Under the pieces are notes generated by a model, which worked only from the letters and a program-made list of their open reading frames with translations, ran no database searches and was not told the origin of the DNA. This document shows, piece by piece, positions 61,902 through 64,000 of a stretch of 64,000 bases of DNA. The position numbers and the translations under genes were made by a program. Each line of letters opens with the position of its first letter. The stretch's first letter is position 1. The stretch spans positions 682,001-746,000 of the forward strand of contig NZ_SDSI01000001.1 of assembly GCF_004153605.1 (NCBI RefSeq). The letters run 5' to 3'. The DNA comes from Qipengyuania_B thermophila (GTDB lineage Bacteria > Pseudomonadota > Alphaproteobacteria > Sphingomonadales > Sphingomonadaceae).

Positions 61902-62777
61902 ATGACGATCGAAACCGTCGGCATCGTCGGAGCAGGGCAGATGGGGCAGGGGATCGCCCAGGCGGTCACGCTCGCCGGCTGCGCGGTGACGCTGGTGGAT
62001 GTGGATCGGACGCGTGCGAACGAGGGCCGCGAGGCGCTGGCGCGGACGCTGCGCCGCCTCGGGGAACGCGGCAAGCTCGATCCCGGCACTGCCGAGGCCG
62101 CGCTGAAGCGGGTGGAGGCGGCGGGAGACACCGGCGCGCTGGCGCATGCCGACCTGGTGATCGAGGCCGCGACGGAGCGGGAGGAAATCAAGCGCGGGAT
62201 CTTCGCCTCGCTGGCGCCGGTGCTGCGTGACGAGGCCGTGCTGGCCACGAACACCTCGTCCATCCCCATCACCCGGCTGGCAAGTGCCGCCCGCGACCCG
62301 CGCCAGTTCGTCGGCATCCATTTCTTCAATCCTGTTCCGCTGATGCGATTGGTGGAGGTCATTCCCGGACTCGCGACGGCCCCGGAAACGGTGGAGGTCG
62401 CGCGTGCCTTCGCGCAGCGGCTGGGCAAGGAGGTGGTGCTCAGCCGCGACGAGCCGGGGTTCGTCGTCAACCGCATGCTGCTGCCGATGATCAACGAGGC
62501 CGTGTTCCTGCTGGCCGAAGGCACGGCCAGCGCACAGGACATCGACCGCGGCGCGCGGCTCGGCCTCAACCATCCGCTCGGCCCGTTGCAGCTTGCCGAT
62601 CTCATCGGCCTCGACACCTGCCTCGAAATCATCCGTGTGCTGCATGCGTCCACCGGCGACGGCAAGTACCGGCCCGCACCGCTGCTGCAGCGTTATGTCG
62701 AGGCGGGCTGGCTGGGGCGCAAGAGCGGCCGCGGCTTCTACGACTACGGCGGACCCGAACCCGTCCCCGCGCGCTGA
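61902..62777 (+). CDS. 3-Hydroxybutyryl-CoA dehydrogenase
   Basis: A 291-residue soluble 3-hydroxyacyl-CoA dehydrogenase. The NAD loop is VGIVGAGQMGQGIAQAV; LATNTSSIPITRLA, the catalytic FVGIHFFNPVPLMRLVEVI and DEPGFVVNRMLLPM follow. It acts in butyrate, polyhydroxybutyrate or fatty-acid metabolism, feeding electrons ultimately to ETF-linked pathways. Fifty bases after the adenosyltransferase gene. Confidence 0.93.
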   Translation: MTIETVGIVGAGQMGQGIAQAVTLAGCAVTLVDVDRTRANEGREALARTLRRLGERGKLDPGTAEAALKRVEAAGDTGALAHADLVIEAATEREEIKRGIFASLAPVLRDEAVLATNTSSIPITRLASAARDPRQFVGIHFFNPVPLMRLVEVIPGLATAPETVEVARAFAQRLGKEVVLSRDEPGFVVNRMLLPMINEAVFLLAEGTASAQDIDRGARLGLNHPLGPLQLADLIGLDTCLEIIRVLHASTGDGKYRPAPLLQRYVEAGWLGRKSGRGFYDYGGPEPVPAR

Positions 62778-62831
62778 CACGCGGGAACGGGCGCGCCGCA
62801 CCGGGTGTTGTGCAGGCGAGGAGACGTGGCG

Positions 62832-63224
62832 ATGATGAGCGACGAGAGCACCCGTGCCCCCCGGGGAGATGACGGCGAACGGCAGCCGGATCTTGCCCCC
62901 GAACTGTTCAACGACGAGCAGGAGGACGAATCGGCTCAGGCGCACAGCATTGCCGACGCCGCGCTCGGCGATGAGGATGCGGACGGCTCTCCGCTCGACA
63001 GTATTAAGGTGTCCGGCGGCATCGATGTGATCGAACCGTCGGCGCAGGATCTCGTCGATCACATGCGCGACATGGAGGCCTCCGGACGGATCGACATGGG
63101 CGCCTATGCCGGGGAGCCCAACCACGACGACAACGAAGACAAGTTCGGCGCCGAGAACAAGGTCGACCCGCATCTGACCGGCGATGGCGACAGCGTGCCG
63201 GACACGAGCCTCAACCGTCGCTGA
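62832..63224 (+). CDS. Acidic, probably disordered protein, unknown
   Basis: A 130-residue highly acidic protein (many Asp and Glu; few hydrophobics). Its only ordered-looking part is VSGGIDVIEPSAQDLVDHMR then GRIDMGAYAGEPNHDDNEDK. A GAGGAG lies 8-9 bases before ATG 62832. I associate such proteins with sphingomonads but no function is known. It overlaps the opposing gene by 14 bases. Confidence 0.75.
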   Translation: MMSDESTRAPRGDDGERQPDLAPELFNDEQEDESAQAHSIADAALGDEDADGSPLDSIKVSGGIDVIEPSAQDLVDHMRDMEASGRIDMGAYAGEPNHDDNEDKFGAENKVDPHLTGDGDSVPDTSLNRR

Positions 63225-63606
63225 ACCCGCCGTCGTTCAGAAACCAGAACCCCGCGATCAGCAGCAGGCTTCCGCCGACGACCGACCAGCTCATCCACCT
63301 CAGGTTCGGGAGGCGGGGTGCGGCGACATTGTGGGTCGAGAGCCGGTCGAGTGAGCGGCACGCGCGCCGCTCCGCCATGATCGCCACCGCCGCCCCGAGC
63401 AGGACGAACAGCGTCGCAATCGCGCGCGCCAGCCAGGGCGGTTCGAAGTCGCCGAACACGGCGCGGAAGGCAAGCCCGATGCCGATCGCGGCGAAGGCGG
63501 TGCGCAGCCAGCCGGCATAGGTCCGCTCGGTCGCCTGAACCGTGCGATCCTCCGCCAGCTCGGTCCGCGCCGTGGCCATTTCGTTGGCTTCCTCGCTGTT
63601 CGCCAC
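63211..63606 (-). CDS. DUF202 (YidH-like) membrane protein
   Basis: A 131-residue inner-membrane protein with three hydrophobic segments and the DUF202 motif ERTYAGWLRTAFAAIGIGLA. Function unknown. ATG 63579 is an alternative start. Confidence 0.82.
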   Translation of the reverse strand: MANSEEANEMATARTELAEDRTVQATERTYAGWLRTAFAAIGIGLAFRAVFGDFEPPWLARAIATLFVLLGAAVAIMAERRACRSLDRLSTHNVAAPRLPNLRWMSWSVVGGSLLLIAGFWFLNDGGFSDG

Positions 63607-63630
63607 GCAGGACCAATGGCGCGTCGGCGT

Positions 63631-64000
63631 TCAGGTTCCGCGCAGCTGCTGCTTGATGCCGTAGAGGAGGTCGAGTGCCTCGCGCGGGCTCAGCCGGTCC
63701 GGATCGAGCGCATCGAGCGTCGCGCGGACGGCGTCGACGGCGGTGTCGCGCTGGCGGGCAGCGCTGGCGAACAGGGGCAGTTCGCCAAGGCCCGCGGCAA
63801 GCCCGCCCGTATCGGCGCGCCCCTGTTCGAGCCGGTCGAGCACGTCAGCCGCGCGGGCGATCACCGCCGGCGGGATCCCCGCCAGTTTCGCCACCGCCAG
63901 CCCGAACGACCGGTCGGCGGCGCCGTTCGCCAGTTCGTGCAGCAGGATCAGGTCGCCCTGCCACTCGCGCGCCTTGACATGATGCAGCGTCAGCGCCTCG
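63631..64000 (-). CDS. mutS: DNA mismatch repair protein MutS (C-terminal part)
   Basis: About 122 C-terminal residues of MutS; the gene continues past the right edge. The ATPase-domain end is visible: LTLHHVKAREWQGDLILLHE and ADRSFGLAVAKLAGIPPAVI, followed by the helical tail with DRLSPREALDLLYGIKQQLR. MutS recognises mismatches and recruits MutL. Confidence 0.95.
   Translation of the reverse strand, partial: EALTLHHVKAREWQGDLILLHELANGAADRSFGLAVAKLAGIPPAVIARAADVLDRLEQGRADTGGLAAGLGELPLFASAARQRDTAVDAVRATLDALDPDRLSPREALDLLYGIKQQLRGT

Overview
This is a very G+C-rich (roughly 70% by eye), tightly packed chromosomal segment from an alphaproteobacterium, most likely of the order Sphingomonadales. 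Evidence for this is the gene content and order (rsfS-rlmH-envC-ctpA-dsbB-coq7; petABC-apt; DUF1153/SciP; DUF3035/BamF; HIG1 - adenosyltransferase - hydroxyacyl-CoA dehydrogenase), a short bacterial COQ7, a cytochrome bc1 complex, and candidate GGAAC/CGTT promoters of the EcfG general stress sigma factor. The placement is inference from family knowledge; no rRNA gene is present. I see no insertion sequence, prophage, CRISPR array, toxin-antitoxin pair or recognisable defence system. With the starts chosen here, no stretch longer than about 270 bases lacks a gene.

Layout. 1-5414: ribosome and envelope housekeeping (rsfS, rlmH, EnvC-like factor, CtpA protease, DsbB, COQ7 and a periplasmic unknown). 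5493-14437: a surface-polysaccharide block with a UDP-GlcNAc 2-epimerase, a UDP-xylose-forming decarboxylase that appears to start at CTG, and a coupled minus-strand row wza-like, wzc-like tyrosine kinase, membrane-anchored helical-repeat protein and small secreted protein, then an O-antigen ligase/polymerase-like protein and a lipoprotein. No glycosyltransferase or flippase is in this block, so it is partial. 14465-23230: fabI, yihY, a DnaJ/CbpA-like chaperone, pdxH, a cation diffusion facilitator, a PhzF protein, a serine hydrolase, mnmA and sciP. 23363-28536: a stress membrane protein with an EcfG-type promoter, and an RND efflux adaptor/permease pair behind an operator-like inverted repeat.

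28568-37948: DUF445, a TonB-like protein, etfA, etfB and sucC, an inositol-phosphatase-family enzyme, an OmpA-like lipoprotein, a CorC/CBS protein and a glycosyltransferase. 38181-45775: eight minus-strand genes, gpmA-purE-purK-folA-ribF-ileS-lspA-bamF, in which every stop codon overlaps the next start. 45840-47060: small genes, tRNA-Thr and two locally AT-richer stretches. 47061-55651: a bacterial PH-domain pair, acetyltransferase, threonine-aldolase-like enzyme, EamA transporter, nucleotide-sugar-type dehydrogenase, PepN and PgeF. 55891-59422: petABC, apt and tRNA-Gly. 59449-64000: HNH nuclease, gluQ, HIG1 protein, cob(I)alamin adenosyltransferase, 3-hydroxybutyryl-CoA dehydrogenase, two small proteins and the end of mutS.

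How the genes work together. Several neighbourhoods are functional units: petABC is complex III; etfA/etfB pass electrons from acyl-CoA dehydrogenases to the quinone pool; LspA matures lipoproteins such as its downstream neighbour BamF; the wza/wzc-like genes form an export machine. I found no convincing wholly new defence or metabolic system. The best leads are the two unknown proteins locked to the wza/wzc-like genes, the RND permease with an extra membrane insert, and the pair of tiny genes near 46.2-46.9 kb.
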